Origin: an uncultured Ruminococcus sp.
GTDB lineage: Bacteria; Bacillota; Clostridia; Oscillospirales; Ruminococcaceae
NCBI GenBank assembly: GCA_900538575.1
Contig: UPZA01000001.1
Location: forward strand, 1-64,000
DNA length: 64,000 nucleotides
Direction: 5' to 3'
Shown here: in pieces, positions 1-8,385 of the stretch
Layout of the letters: the number at the start of each line of letters is the position of its first letter
How positions within the stretch are numbered: the first letter of the stretch is position 1
Position numbers and translations under genes: made by a program
Notes under the pieces: model-generated
What the model saw: only the letters and a program-made list of their open reading frames with translations
The model's database searches: none
What the model was told of the DNA's origin: nothing

Positions 1-40
1 AATTTTCCGACTTCGCTCTCTCTCGTTCGACAGCTTTATT

Positions 41-69
41 ATTATATCACCTCCTTACTCTTTTGTCAA
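41..69 (-). promoter_or_regulatory. Perfect consensus sigma-A promoter facing off the left edge
   Basis: On the minus strand TTGACA (64-69) and TATAAT (41-46) are separated by exactly 17 bases. The spacer carries a purine-rich GGAGGTGA run that looks like a ribosome site, but no ATG, GTG or TTG follows at a usable distance, so the promoter reading is better. Transcription would leave the window near base 34. Consensus at all twelve positions is typical of strongly expressed genes such as rRNA or tRNA operons; that is inference, since the gene is not visible. Confidence 0.7.
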
Positions 70-159
70 TCTTTTTTTTTGAGATTTGACGGAATATACA
101 AAATCATGGCCATATTTAATATGTTTTTTAAATGGATTTTACAATATATTCGACATAGA

Positions 160-188
160 TTGACTTGTTTCCCTTTTTAAAGTATAAT
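160..188 (+). promoter_or_regulatory. Sigma-A promoter of the CmpB-family gene
   Basis: TTGACT at 160-165 and TATAAT at 183-188 are separated by 17 bases. The predicted start of transcription, near 195, lies about 28 bases upstream of the ATG at 223, which is preceded by a GGAGG ribosome site. Confidence 0.75.
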
Positions 189-222
189 TCTACTTATAAA
201 AAATATATGAAGGAGGTTAAAA

Positions 223-1014
223 ATGCCGGATTATACTATTTGGCAATGGATTCTTTTCTTTTTTATCTATTGTTTTTTTGGATGGTGCTTTGAAACCGCT
301 CTTGTTTCAATTGAAGAAAAGCATTTTGTAAACCGCGGCTTCTTACGAAGTCCGTTTCTTCCCATATATGGCTTTGGTTCATTGGTAATGATATCGGCAG
401 GACAGCCTTTTAACGACGATCCAGTCGCTATGTTCATATGCGGCGCTTTATCCGCAACTTTGCTTGAATACATAACCGGCTGGCTAATGGAGCTTTTATT
501 TAAAACAAGATATTGGGATTACAGTGACTGCCGCTATAATTTATCAGGCAGAATTTGCGTCGAAGCAACTTTTTTATGGGGATTTATGACTCTTCTTGTC
601 AATTATAAAGTACATGTGCATCTAATAAAACCCGTTACTGATCTTGACCGCACAGCAATAATTATTATAGATATAATATTAATAGCAATTTTCGCCGCAG
701 ATTTTATTGCTTCTGCAAAATCAGCGATAGATGTAAATCATCTGTTAAAACGTCTGACAGAAATACGGGAAGAGCTATCCCAGCTTAACTGCAAGCTTAA
801 GGAGGCGGCAGAAAATTCTGAAAAACATTATATTGAATCTATCAGCCGCAAGATACAGCAGCTTCAAAATGAACGCAGTTCGGCTTCCGATCATTTGAAT
901 TTTCTTAAAAAAGATCTCATAAACGCTCATCCGCGTGCCAGATCAACAAAATTCAACAACGCCCTTACAGAACTGAAAATAAAAATCCGCAGCAAAGACA
1001 AGAAAAAGCGTTAG
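223..1014 (+). CDS. CmpB-type putative ABC transporter permease (DUF1113-like membrane protein)
   Basis: A 263-residue integral membrane protein. Residues about 1-165 hold several hydrophobic segments with the FFIYCFFGWCFET opening and the later ICVEATFLWG segment that I associate with the ABC_trans_CmpB (DUF1113) family, often annotated putative ABC transporter permease. Residues about 170-245 form a charged, probably coiled-coil cytoplasmic tail rich in Glu, Lys and Leu. No ATPase partner is adjacent, so a transport role is unproven. The ATG follows a GGAGG site and a good promoter; the gene is monocistronic and ends at a shared terminator. Confidence 0.75.
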   Translation: MPDYTIWQWILFFFIYCFFGWCFETALVSIEEKHFVNRGFLRSPFLPIYGFGSLVMISAGQPFNDDPVAMFICGALSATLLEYITGWLMELLFKTRYWDYSDCRYNLSGRICVEATFLWGFMTLLVNYKVHVHLIKPVTDLDRTAIIIIDIILIAIFAADFIASAKSAIDVNHLLKRLTEIREELSQLNCKLKEAAENSEKHYIESISRKIQQLQNERSSASDHLNFLKKDLINAHPRARSTKFNNALTELKIKIRSKDKKKR

Positions 1015-1022
1015 TACAAAAT

Positions 1023-1052
1023 TACCCGCTGAAAAAATCAGCGGGAATTTTT
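1023..1052. terminator. Bidirectional terminator between the CmpB gene and upp
   Basis: An 8-bp perfect stem, CCCGCTGA (1025-1032) with TCAGCGGG (1038-1045), loop AAAAA, followed by a T run on the plus strand; the A run on the left also allows termination of the leftward upp transcript. Confidence 0.8.
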
Positions 1053-1681
1053 TATTTTGTACCAAAAATTCTATCCCCGGCATCTCCAAGTCCGGGAATT
1101 ATATAATTGTTTTCATCAAGACCGTCATCTTTAGCTCCGCAATATATTTCCACGTCAGGATGAGCTTTTTCCAAACGATCTATTCCCTGAGGAGAAGCTA
1201 TAATACACATAAATTTAATATTTTTTACTCCCGCTTTTTTTATTTCATTGATTGCGTCTACAGCGGTATTGCCCGTAGCAAGCATTGGATCTACGACAAT
1301 AACGTCCCTTTCGGCAACATCCTCAGGCAGCTTGCTGTAATACTTTATAACATTAAAGCTCTCGTTGTCTCTGAACATTCCAATATGACCTATTTTTGCG
1401 GCAGGAACCATATTTATAACTCCGTCTATCATACCAAGTCCGGCGCGAAGAACAGGAACAAACGCAAGCTTTCTTCCTGATATAACCTTTGTTTTGGCAA
1501 CCGCCATAGGCGTTGCGATTTCAACTTCTTTAAGCGGCAGATCCCTGGTGGCTTCATAGCATATAAGCATAGCTGTTTCTGAAACTAGCTCTCTGAATTC
1601 CTTAGCGCCCGTGTTTTTATCTCTCATCAAAGAAATTTTATGCTGAATAAGCGGATGTTCAATTAGATGCAGTTTTGCCAT
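1052..1681 (-). CDS. upp: Uracil phosphoribosyltransferase
   Basis: Converts uracil and PRPP to UMP in pyrimidine salvage; cytosolic. The 209-residue product has the usual length and the PRPP-binding DPMLATGNTA motif, plus the C-terminal PGLGDAGDR signature that closes the uracil site. A GGAG ribosome site precedes the ATG. It lies 6 bases after rpiB on the same strand and is probably co-transcribed from the promoter at 2172-2200. Nothing is unusual. Confidence 0.96.
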   Translation of the reverse strand: MAKLHLIEHPLIQHKISLMRDKNTGAKEFRELVSETAMLICYEATRDLPLKEVEIATPMAVAKTKVISGRKLAFVPVLRAGLGMIDGVINMVPAAKIGHIGMFRDNESFNVIKYYSKLPEDVAERDVIVVDPMLATGNTAVDAINEIKKAGVKNIKFMCIIASPQGIDRLEKAHPDVEIYCGAKDDGLDENNYIIPGLGDAGDRIFGTK

Positions 1682-1687
1682 AGTTTT

Positions 1688-2131
1688 TCACTCCTTATTA
1701 CTCTTTTCTATATCTTTGAATTTGTCTATACGCTTCTGATGGCGCCCGCCTTCAAATTTTGTTTCAAGAAATATACTAACTATTTCCGACGCTGTTCCCG
1801 AGCCTATTGTTCTGGCTCCCATACATAAAATATTAGCGTCGTTATGCAATCTTGTATACTTAGCCGTATAATAATCAGCGCAGAGAGCCGCCCTTATCCC
1901 GTTCACCTTATTAGCCGCCATCGACATGCCTACTCCGGTGCCGCAAATCAATATTCCTCTTTCACATTTTCCTCCGGCAACACATCCGGCAACCTCGGAC
2001 GCGATATCAGGATAATCGCACGCTTCGCCGTTGCAGCCTATATCAAGAATATCATAGCCCATATTTTTAAGCTGTTCTATAATTTCTTCTTTTAAATTGT
2101 AACCCGCATGGTCACTGCCAATCGCAATCAT
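1688..2131 (-). CDS. rpiB: Ribose-5-phosphate isomerase B
   Basis: Interconverts ribose 5-phosphate and ribulose 5-phosphate in the pentose phosphate pathway. The 147-residue product has the RpiB/LacAB features: N-terminal IGSDHAGYNLK, an active-site Cys in CDYPD, and the anion-hole ICGTGVGMSMAANK. I place the start at the second in-frame ATG (MIAIGSDHAG) because TGGAG lies 6 bases upstream; an upstream ATG at 2143 lacks a site. First gene of a likely rpiB-upp unit. Confidence 0.94.
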   Translation of the reverse strand: MIAIGSDHAGYNLKEEIIEQLKNMGYDILDIGCNGEACDYPDIASEVAGCVAGGKCERGILICGTGVGMSMAANKVNGIRAALCADYYTAKYTRLHNDANILCMGARTIGSGTASEIVSIFLETKFEGGRHQKRIDKFKDIEKSNKE

Positions 2132-2171
2132 AATAAACTCCATTCTGACATTATTGCTTAATATACTTTAT

Positions 2172-2200
2172 ATTATATCACATTTATTGTGTAAAATCAA
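2172..2200 (-). promoter_or_regulatory. Promoter for rpiB-upp
   Basis: On the minus strand TTGATT (2195-2200) and TATAAT (2172-2177) with a 17-base spacer. It overlaps the end of tsaB, so rpiB-upp can be transcribed separately from the genes upstream. Confidence 0.6.
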
Positions 2201-2877
2201 CGTCGCTCAGCATTAATTAAATCTTTTTCCGCCTTAACCAATTGAAGATAACTGGCTTCAAGCATTTCTGGACGGCAATAATCATGATTAAGGGACGCCA
2301 GGCAAATACCTGCCGCGTTCTGATGTCTTAAATGCATAGGCGAAAGCTTTATACAGCCGTTTCCGAATTTTTCAGAGAATTCCTCTGCTCCGTCGCCTGT
2401 CATAACAATTTGTTCGCCGTATTCCGAAAGCATTTCCGACAGTCTGCCGTCCTCAATCAGCATATCATCAAGAATCCTATGAGCTTTATTGTCTGAAAAT
2501 CTGAATAATGCAGTATAAACCAGGTTTTGTCTTGCCTTCATAACCGAACACACAAGACCGTCAGACGGAAAGTTATATGCAAGACCTTCCAAGGTTGATA
2601 CTCCGCAGCATTCAATTCCAAGTGAAAACGACATAGCCTTAACTGCGGCAACTCCGATTCTGATTCCGGTATATGATCCGGGACCTATACCAACCGCTAT
2701 TTTATCAATCGAACCAATTTCCTTATCACAGTCAAAAATAAGCTTTTTTACCATAGGCAATATAACCTGAGAATGCGTCTTGGCAGTCAATAAGGATGAC
2801 TGCCCGAGCATAATACCGTCCTCCATCAAAGCAACGGAGGCAGTTCTTCCCGATGTTTCAATTCCAAGTGTCAGCAA
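2197..2877 (-). CDS. tsaB: tRNA threonylcarbamoyladenosine biosynthesis protein TsaB
   Basis: Partner of TsaD and TsaE in making t6A at position 37 of ANN-decoding tRNAs; an ASKHA-fold protein without catalysis of its own. The 226-residue product shows the N-terminal LGIETSG motif and the GIGPGSYTGIRIG motif near residue 65. The start is a TTG with a GGAGGGGGA ribosome site, inside the last 20 bases of tsaE; the overlap argues for translational coupling. tsaD is not in this window. Confidence 0.93.
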   Translation of the reverse strand: MLTLGIETSGRTASVALMEDGIMLGQSSLLTAKTHSQVILPMVKKLIFDCDKEIGSIDKIAVGIGPGSYTGIRIGVAAVKAMSFSLGIECCGVSTLEGLAYNFPSDGLVCSVMKARQNLVYTALFRFSDNKAHRILDDMLIEDGRLSEMLSEYGEQIVMTGDGAEEFSEKFGNGCIKLSPMHLRHQNAAGICLASLNHDYCRPEMLEASYLQLVKAEKDLINAERR

Positions 2878-3298
2878 ACCGATCGTCCCCCTCCACTGTT
2901 ATTCTTCTCGTATCATCATCTATACGGTCTATTGTTATATAAATGGTTTCCGAAGGTAATATATCATCTATATTCTCCGACCACTCAACTGCAAAAACAC
3001 TTTTTTCCAATGGATAATCGTAAAAGCCTGTAGCTTCAAGCTCCTCAGAGCTGATGATCCTATACATATCAAAATGATAAAGGCTGATTTCTCCCCTATA
3101 TTCATTTACTATTGAAAACGTTGGCGACGTTACAATATCCTTTAATCCAAGTCCTGCTGCAAGACCTCTGGTAAAGGTGGTTTTTCCTGCTCCAAGTCCG
3201 CCCTTAAAAGCAATTATATCTCCCCTTTTCAAAAGCGATCCCAGCTTTTCCGCAAATGCAATAGTTTCCTCAGGACTCTTAGTTATAATTGTCATCAT
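2858..3298 (-). CDS. tsaE: tRNA threonylcarbamoyladenosine biosynthesis ATPase TsaE
   Basis: P-loop ATPase that drives turnover of the TsaB-TsaD complex. The 146-residue product has the Walker A motif GGLGAGKTT near residue 34, TSPTFSIVNEY and a Walker-B-like YHFDMYR, all standard for TsaE. The ATG pair follows GAGGATAAAA. It overlaps the upstream membrane-protein gene by 20 bases and tsaB by 20 bases, so the three are probably translated as one operon. Confidence 0.94.
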   Translation of the reverse strand: MMTIITKSPEETIAFAEKLGSLLKRGDIIAFKGGLGAGKTTFTRGLAAGLGLKDIVTSPTFSIVNEYRGEISLYHFDMYRIISSEELEATGFYDYPLEKSVFAVEWSENIDDILPSETIYITIDRIDDDTRRITVEGDDRFADTWN

Positions 3299-3863
3299 TT
3301 TTATCCTCTAAAAAAATTTTCTTTATACTCTTATCCGTCACATCGTTTTCTATTATATAAGCAGTCCATTTATCCGTACTGTCGAGCTTATAAATATAAC
3401 ACTCGACAGGATATTCATCTCCGTCCTTATAGGCGCTGTAATACCTTGCAGCGACGGATTGATTCTGATTTATCCCCAAAGAAACGCTTTTATAGCTCTG
3501 AGTGTCAAAATCCGTATATTTTTCAATAAACTCCATGCCGTCTTCAATATTATCTATCCAGACCATTAAAACAGGTTGTTTTCCGCCCGTATATTTAGCG
3601 CGGCTGACGCTTACGTCCTCTGAGATGAGGATATTCAATTCGTCAGCAATAATTCCAATCTCATATTCAGAAAACTCGTATTTAACCGCCGTATTATATC
3701 CGTTAAAAAAATATGAAAATACATGATATATAATATAAAGGAATACGACGGTCAAAATTGTTATAACCAAAACCCTCCAGATTTTTTCCGAACGTCCTTT
3801 TTCCTTTTCATTATCTGTTCCGGAAACTATGTCGCCCTCATTATCATCTATTATATTCCGCAT
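3279..3863 (-). CDS. Single-pass membrane protein of unknown function
   Basis: I do not recognise a family. The 194-residue product has a charged cytoplasmic N-terminus of about 28 residues, one transmembrane segment at about 29-50, and an acidic extracellular domain with alternating strands. It lies 2 bases after fhs and overlaps tsaE by 20 bases. No clear ribosome site precedes the ATG, which suggests coupling to fhs translation. The position is that of an operon passenger; nothing links it to t6A synthesis. Confidence 0.7.
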   Translation of the reverse strand: MRNIIDDNEGDIVSGTDNEKEKGRSEKIWRVLVITILTVVFLYIIYHVFSYFFNGYNTAVKYEFSEYEIGIIADELNILISEDVSVSRAKYTGGKQPVLMVWIDNIEDGMEFIEKYTDFDTQSYKSVSLGINQNQSVAARYYSAYKDGDEYPVECYIYKLDSTDKWTAYIIENDVTDKSIKKIFLEDKNDDNYN

Positions 3864-3865
3864 AA

Positions 3866-5536
3866 TCAGAAAAGTCCCGTTATACTGCCGCTGTTATCGC
3901 AGTCTATATTCAAAGCCGCGGGACATTTCGGAAGACCGGGCATTGTCAGTATATTTCCGGTAAGCGCAACCACAAATCCGGCTCCGGAGGATAGCTTAAG
4001 GTCTCTTACAGTAATTTTAAATCCTTCCGGTTTCCCCAGCTTTGACGGATCGTCAGAAAGCGAATATTGAGTTTTTGCAACGCATACGGGTATATTGCCA
4101 TAGCCGAGTTTCTCTATTTCCTTCAATGCTTTTTCAGCTTCAGCCGTATAAACCACTCCGTCTGCACGATAAATCTCCTCTGCTATAATATCAAGCTTTT
4201 CTTTTATGGACAGCTTTTCATCATAAATTGGTTTAAACTCTGAAGATTTATTTTCAATCGTACTGATAACTTTAGAAGCAAGATCCTTGCCGCCGTCGCC
4301 GCCCTTAGCAAAGATTTCCGTCATAGAGGATTCAACGCCCGCATTTTTACAAAATTCTTCAACGATTCTGATTTCATTTTCAGTATCCGTGTAAAATCTG
4401 TTTATTGCCACTACTACCGGAACCCCGAACTTTTTCATATTTTCAATATGAACGCCAAGATTAACGATACCCCTGCAAAGAGCGTCAGTATTTTCCTCCT
4501 GCAAATCGCTTTTTGGAATTCCGCCGTTATATTTAAGCGCTCTTATAGTAGCCACAAGCACTACGCATTCAGGCTTTAATCCGCCGAAACGGCATTTTAT
4601 ATCAAAGAACTTTTCAGCCCCGAGATCAGAACCGAAGCCGGCTTCCGTAACGCAGTAATCTCCCAGCTTCAGAGCCAGCTTAGTAGCTCTTATCGAATTA
4701 CAGCCGTGCGCAATATTTGCAAAAGGACCGCCGTGAATCAAAGCCGGAGTATTTTCAAGAGTCTGCACCAGATTCGGTTTGAGCGCGTCCTTCAAAAGAG
4801 CGGTCATAGCCCCTTGAACACCAAGCTCTCTGGCGTAAACAGGTTCTCCTGAATATTTGTATCCAACAAGTATATTTCCTAAACGCTTTTTCAGATCGTC
4901 AATATTGCTTGCAAGACAAAGTATCGCCATAACTTCCGATGCGACGGTTATCTGAAAGCCGTCTTCTCGGGGAATTCCGTTTATCTTTCCGCCCAATCCC
5001 GCAATTATATTACGAAGAGCGCGGTCGTTCATATCCAGACATCTTTTAAAAAGGATTCTCCTCTGGTCAATTCCAAGCTCGTTTCCATGCTGAAGATGAT
5101 TGTCGACAGCGGCGCAAAGCAAATTATTAGCAGACGTTATAGCATGCATATCACCGGTAAAATGCAGATTAATATCCTCCATAGGAACGACCTGAGAGTA
5201 ACCGCCTCCGGCTGCTCCTCCCTTTATACCGAAAACCGGTCCCAGAGAAGGCTCTCTAAGAGCTAAAACGGCATTCCAGCCGATTTTATGCATAGCCTGC
5301 GCAAGACCGACGCTTACCGTTGTCTTTCCCTCGCCTGCGGGAGTTGGATTTATAGCTGTTACAAGTATAAGTTTTCCGTCGTCCTTATCCGCAAGCTTTT
5401 CATAAAGAGCCTCCGACAGCTTAGCCTTATAATGCCCGTAAGGTTCAATATCTTCGTTTTCTATTCCAAGACCGGCTGCAATTTCAGTTATAGGTTTCAT
5501 TTTTGCGCCGTGCGCTATCTCAATATCACTCAACAT
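3866..5536 (-). CDS. fhs: Formate--tetrahydrofolate ligase
   Basis: ATP-dependent synthesis of 10-formyl-THF from formate and THF, feeding purine and one-carbon metabolism; central in acetogens and widespread in Clostridia. The 556-residue product is of family length. Visible are the P-loop-like NPTPAGEGKTT near residue 65 and conserved GGAAGGGYSQV, FTGDMHAI and EAGFGSDLGAEKFFDI blocks. The start follows a weak GGTGAT site. The other acetyl-CoA pathway genes are absent here, so acetogenesis cannot be inferred. Confidence 0.96.
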   Translation of the reverse strand: MLSDIEIAHGAKMKPITEIAAGLGIENEDIEPYGHYKAKLSEALYEKLADKDDGKLILVTAINPTPAGEGKTTVSVGLAQAMHKIGWNAVLALREPSLGPVFGIKGGAAGGGYSQVVPMEDINLHFTGDMHAITSANNLLCAAVDNHLQHGNELGIDQRRILFKRCLDMNDRALRNIIAGLGGKINGIPREDGFQITVASEVMAILCLASNIDDLKKRLGNILVGYKYSGEPVYARELGVQGAMTALLKDALKPNLVQTLENTPALIHGGPFANIAHGCNSIRATKLALKLGDYCVTEAGFGSDLGAEKFFDIKCRFGGLKPECVVLVATIRALKYNGGIPKSDLQEENTDALCRGIVNLGVHIENMKKFGVPVVVAINRFYTDTENEIRIVEEFCKNAGVESSMTEIFAKGGDGGKDLASKVISTIENKSSEFKPIYDEKLSIKEKLDIIAEEIYRADGVVYTAEAEKALKEIEKLGYGNIPVCVAKTQYSLSDDPSKLGKPEGFKITVRDLKLSSGAGFVVALTGNILTMPGLPKCPAALNIDCDNSGSITGLF

Positions 5537-5627
5537 ATTTTATCACCATTATTTTAAAAGCTAAAATAATTTTTCCTTTCGCACATAATAACAATTTTTA
5601 TTATAACATTTCACAGTATAAAATGCA

Positions 5628-5657
5628 AGTAAAAAAGGACGGCGCACGCCGTCCTTA
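5628..5657 (-). terminator. Terminator of the DUF368 gene
   Basis: A 10-bp perfect stem AAGGACGGCG with CGCCGTCCTT and a two-base loop (5635-5656), followed on the minus strand by a run of six T. It lies just past the stop codon at 5663. Confidence 0.85.
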
Positions 5658-5662
5658 ATATA

Positions 5663-6568
5663 TTACGATTCGACTGTTTCCTCAGCTTTATTTTTTCCGG
5701 AAAAAAGCTTTAAGCATTGCAGACCTATAATTACAACGCCTCCTATAAAGAAGAAGAGAATACTGAAGGTATCCATCGTAAGCATTTCTTTCGGAGTTTC
5801 CAGCGATTCCGGTCCCTTAACAATAGATAACAGCGAACCGAGCATTAAACCGATTATCGCATATACGGTTTGAGAATGAAAATGTTCAAGCGCCGCCTTA
5901 ACAAGCTTGATAATAACAATAACTCCAAGCAGTATGCCGATTCCGACAGAAATTACAATGGGAAGACCGCTGAAATCCAAATGGAGCAGATCCTTTATAG
6001 CATTCATAACCGGCAGGTATACGCCGAATATCAAAAGCATGGTCGAGCCTGAAATACCCGGAAGAACCATTGCCGATATAGCTATCATTCCTACAAGCAC
6101 AGTATAAATCAATTGTCCTATATTAAAGGCTCCCGCCGAAACCGATCCGCCGTCCGATGGATTTACCATCGTTATAGCTACAACCAGCGCTGCGCCCAGA
6201 ATGAGAAATACAACGTTGTAAAATTTCTTAAGGGATTCTTTTTCCTCGTATACTATAAGCGGAATAGAAAAAACTATAAAACCTATAAAAAGCGAGCTTA
6301 TCTGATAAATATGTGATTCAAATACGCTGGTTAAAATTAGTACTGCTGATATGAATCCGACTATCCAGCCTATTCCAAGTCTTATAAGAAACTTAAACGA
6401 TTTCTTCAAATTCTCTTTTCTTTCAAGCTTGTCCCCTTTTCTGCTCATAAATGAGTTAAGCGAATTGATAAAATCCTCATAATAGCCTAAAAGATAAGCG
6501 ATCGTTCCTCCTGATACTCCGGGAACGCTATCGGCAAGCGCCATTAAAAGACCGCATATATAAATCAT
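5663..6568 (-). CDS. DUF368 family polytopic membrane protein
   Basis: A 301-residue membrane protein with the family hallmark ADSVPGVSGGTIAYLLG at residues about 11-27 and the second copy GMIAISAMVLPGISGSTMLLIFGVY written in the middle, each in a PG[VI]SG hairpin. DUF368 proteins are linked in the literature to polyprenyl-phosphate (undecaprenyl-phosphate) flipping, which is knowledge about the family rather than shown here. About eight hydrophobic segments are visible. The only strong ribosome site lies some 36 bases upstream of the ATG, separated by a small hairpin (6583-6600). Monocistronic, with its own terminator. Confidence 0.88.
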   Translation of the reverse strand: MIYICGLLMALADSVPGVSGGTIAYLLGYYEDFINSLNSFMSRKGDKLERKENLKKSFKFLIRLGIGWIVGFISAVLILTSVFESHIYQISSLFIGFIVFSIPLIVYEEKESLKKFYNVVFLILGAALVVAITMVNPSDGGSVSAGAFNIGQLIYTVLVGMIAISAMVLPGISGSTMLLIFGVYLPVMNAIKDLLHLDFSGLPIVISVGIGILLGVIVIIKLVKAALEHFHSQTVYAIIGLMLGSLLSIVKGPESLETPKEMLTMDTFSILFFFIGGVVIIGLQCLKLFSGKNKAEETVES

Positions 6569-7041
6569 AAATTATTACACAAGTTACTTTTTTAAGTAAC
6601 ATTCTCCTTTCTTTTTTTACACATTATAACATACGTAAAAATCAAAGTCAATCAATTACAATGGTTTTACGTAGATTTAACAATAGCGATTATTTTCTGG
6701 ATTTTCGTCTGTATGCAATAAAAAATACGGAAACGGCCGCGGCTAATATTACAGATATGAAATAATATCCCAATTCTCAAAATAAACGCTGCGCCTATTA
6801 TATCTGTAACAATGCTATTAATCAACGCGTCTAACGGTATTAACAGCAAAATTGAAATCCCTGAGGAAATTAGCTTTTCTGGTTTTATTATAACAAAAAG
6901 AAAATAAACTAACCAAAGATATATAATTTAAACAACAGAAACTCTTATTCCTATAGAAAATAAAAGACATTCCTCATATTTTTTTAATTAGATATACCTC
7001 CATAAATTCCAATTTGTATACTAAATTCAAGTATAAAATCA
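6569..7041. other. Intergenic stretch between DUF368 and DUF3788 genes
   Basis: Apart from the decayed membrane-protein fragment at 6690-6910 and the hairpin upstream of the DUF368 start, this AT-rich stretch shows no intact gene, RNA or repeat that I can support. A GGAGG-like site near 7000 on the minus strand is followed only by short, interrupted frames, consistent with the lost start of the fragment. Confidence 0.5.
6690..6910 (-). pseudogene. Decayed small membrane-protein gene
   Basis: Two hydrophobic reading frames join out of phase on the minus strand. One frame (about 6906-6770) reads as two transmembrane-like segments; a second frame ends at 6690-6692 with a hydrophobic helix and the basic tail RRKSRK. 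A single frame change near 6760-6775 would fuse them, and an in-frame stop with no ribosome-linked start lies at the other end. This pattern fits a frameshifted multi-pass membrane protein. I do not recognise the family. Confidence 0.35.
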
Positions 7042-7455
7042 TCACTTCCTGTTTGGCTTTCTTTTTATTCCCAGCAGTTTAACAAAATCATTAAATAAGG
7101 CTGTATCCGATGGCTCAAACATCAGCCATTTTCCGTCATGATAGTTTTTAGTTTCATCATAAATTTTTTGCACTTCTTTTGAATAACTATTTCTATCTGT
7201 ATCAAATTTTAATCGTTCATCTTTCCCTAAGATAATCATAAATCCTATGCAGTTTTCCCTTGCGTACAATGCACAAAGCGTTTTTCCGCCACGACGGTAT
7301 TTATACTCATAAGTCCACGCTTTACCGCCTTTGTTCCATAAGCGTTCCATGTCATACTTTTCATCAATTAAGGCACACAGTTTATTCCATATATCATATA
7401 ATGATTGACCAACTAAAGCAGTCATTTCTTCTGAATTAGGTATTTTATCCAGCAT
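7042..7455 (-). CDS. DUF3788 domain-containing protein
   Basis: A 137-residue soluble protein matching the DUF3788 pattern: GKAWTYEYKYRRGGKTLCALY in the middle and a DGKWLMFEP motif near the C-terminus. Function unknown; family members are small cytosolic proteins common in Firmicutes. I choose the ATG at 7455 (MLDKIPNSEEM) because AGGAG lies 8 bases upstream; a TTG seven codons earlier lacks a site. Preceded by a promoter at 7565-7593. Confidence 0.82.
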   Translation of the reverse strand: MLDKIPNSEEMTALVGQSLYDIWNKLCALIDEKYDMERLWNKGGKAWTYEYKYRRGGKTLCALYARENCIGFMIILGKDERLKFDTDRNSYSKEVQKIYDETKNYHDGKWLMFEPSDTALFNDFVKLLGIKRKPNRK

Positions 7456-7564
7456 ACTCGTTTCTCCTAACTTCAAATTTCTCAGTTCTATAAAAAGAGA
7501 ATTTTCGTAGTCCTTTATATAGTATCGTACATTTATCAGCCCTTTCGTTTATTAGAGCATAATA

Positions 7565-7593
7565 ATTATAACTTGTTCCGGATCATGAGTCAA
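7565..7593 (-). promoter_or_regulatory. Promoter of the DUF3788 gene
   Basis: TTGACT (7588-7593) and TATAAT (7565-7570) on the minus strand with a 17-base spacer. The leader to the ATG at 7455 is about 100 bases and holds a five-codon open frame after an AAAGGG site, whose significance is unclear. Confidence 0.65.
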
Positions 7594-7676
7594 TCCACTT
7601 CCGGTTGAAATGCACACTAAACTGACGTTTACCTGCTTTCTTATAGTTTAAATAAGCTTTATGGGCCGATAATCAA

Positions 7677-8309
7677 TTAAATGCTGTAAGAATCTAAAAA
7701 TTCCTGTAATTTATTCGCAAGCTTACCTATGTGAATACCGTCAACAAACGAATGATGCGCCTGTATTGAAAACGGAAGAATAGTTCTGCCGTTTCTTTCA
7801 AAATACTTTCCCCAATCGAAAAGTGGCGTTGAATTGTCCTTTTTTCCTGAAACGGTATGGGAAATATGAGTGTAGGAAATCCAAGGGAAAGGTGAAAACT
7901 GAAAAACATCAATTCCAAGCGGACCTGTAAAATATTCTTTCTGCGACAGAACAGTATTTAGGGCCAAAGCATTATATTCGTCAAGCGTATCTGTCATTTT
8001 TACATTTACAACCTTAAAAAGTTCGGTATCATTATCGAGAAAGGTAAACGCCGTATCAATCTTATCGAATAAAACCACAACTCCATTTAAAAAACGATAT
8101 CTGAATTCCTCTATTTCATTGGCGCATTTTGAAACTACATAAATCATTGAAAAAGTGAAGGAATATCTGTTTTTTATCTTTTTTAAGAATTCTGTAATAT
8201 CTAATTCGAATGTAACACAGTACGACGGTTCTATGTAATCTCTGAACACCTGAAAATGCACTTTTCTTTTCCACTCATTTAAATTAATTATTTCATAATT
8301 ATTCATCAA
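7677..8309 (-). CDS. Chloramphenicol acetyltransferase family protein (type A, CAT-like)
   Basis: The 210-residue product has the type A CAT active-site pattern HHSFVDGIH near residue 186 (family consensus HHxxxDG), preceded by PFPWISYTH and FDWGKYF, which correspond to the conserved PWxSFT and FGKY blocks. Length is within the 210-220 expected. Known members transfer acetyl from acetyl-CoA to chloramphenicol; whether this chromosomal copy confers resistance or acts on another acceptor cannot be told. GGAG lies 6 bases before tandem ATG codons. No mobile-element sequence flanks it. Confidence 0.85.
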   Translation of the reverse strand: MMNNYEIINLNEWKRKVHFQVFRDYIEPSYCVTFELDITEFLKKIKNRYSFTFSMIYVVSKCANEIEEFRYRFLNGVVVLFDKIDTAFTFLDNDTELFKVVNVKMTDTLDEYNALALNTVLSQKEYFTGPLGIDVFQFSPFPWISYTHISHTVSGKKDNSTPLFDWGKYFERNGRTILPFSIQAHHSFVDGIHIGKLANKLQEFLDSYSI

Positions 8310-8337
8310 TAGCTCCTTTCATATACCATTGACATAA

Positions 8338-8376
8338 TAAAAAACAGCGGAAAGTATTTAAAAACCTTCCGCTGTC
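8338..8376 (-). terminator. rpoC terminator
   Basis: Stem ACAGCGGAAG / CTTTCCGCTGT (8344-8375) with an A/T loop, followed on the minus strand by a T run. It lies 10 bases beyond the rpoC stop. Confidence 0.85.
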
Positions 8377-8385
8377 TGATTTTTA

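Noticed and set aside
41..60. AAGGAGGTGATATA on the minus strand as the ribosome site of a gene running off the left edge
   Set aside because: No ATG, GTG or TTG follows at a usable distance; the same bases fit a perfect promoter spacer.
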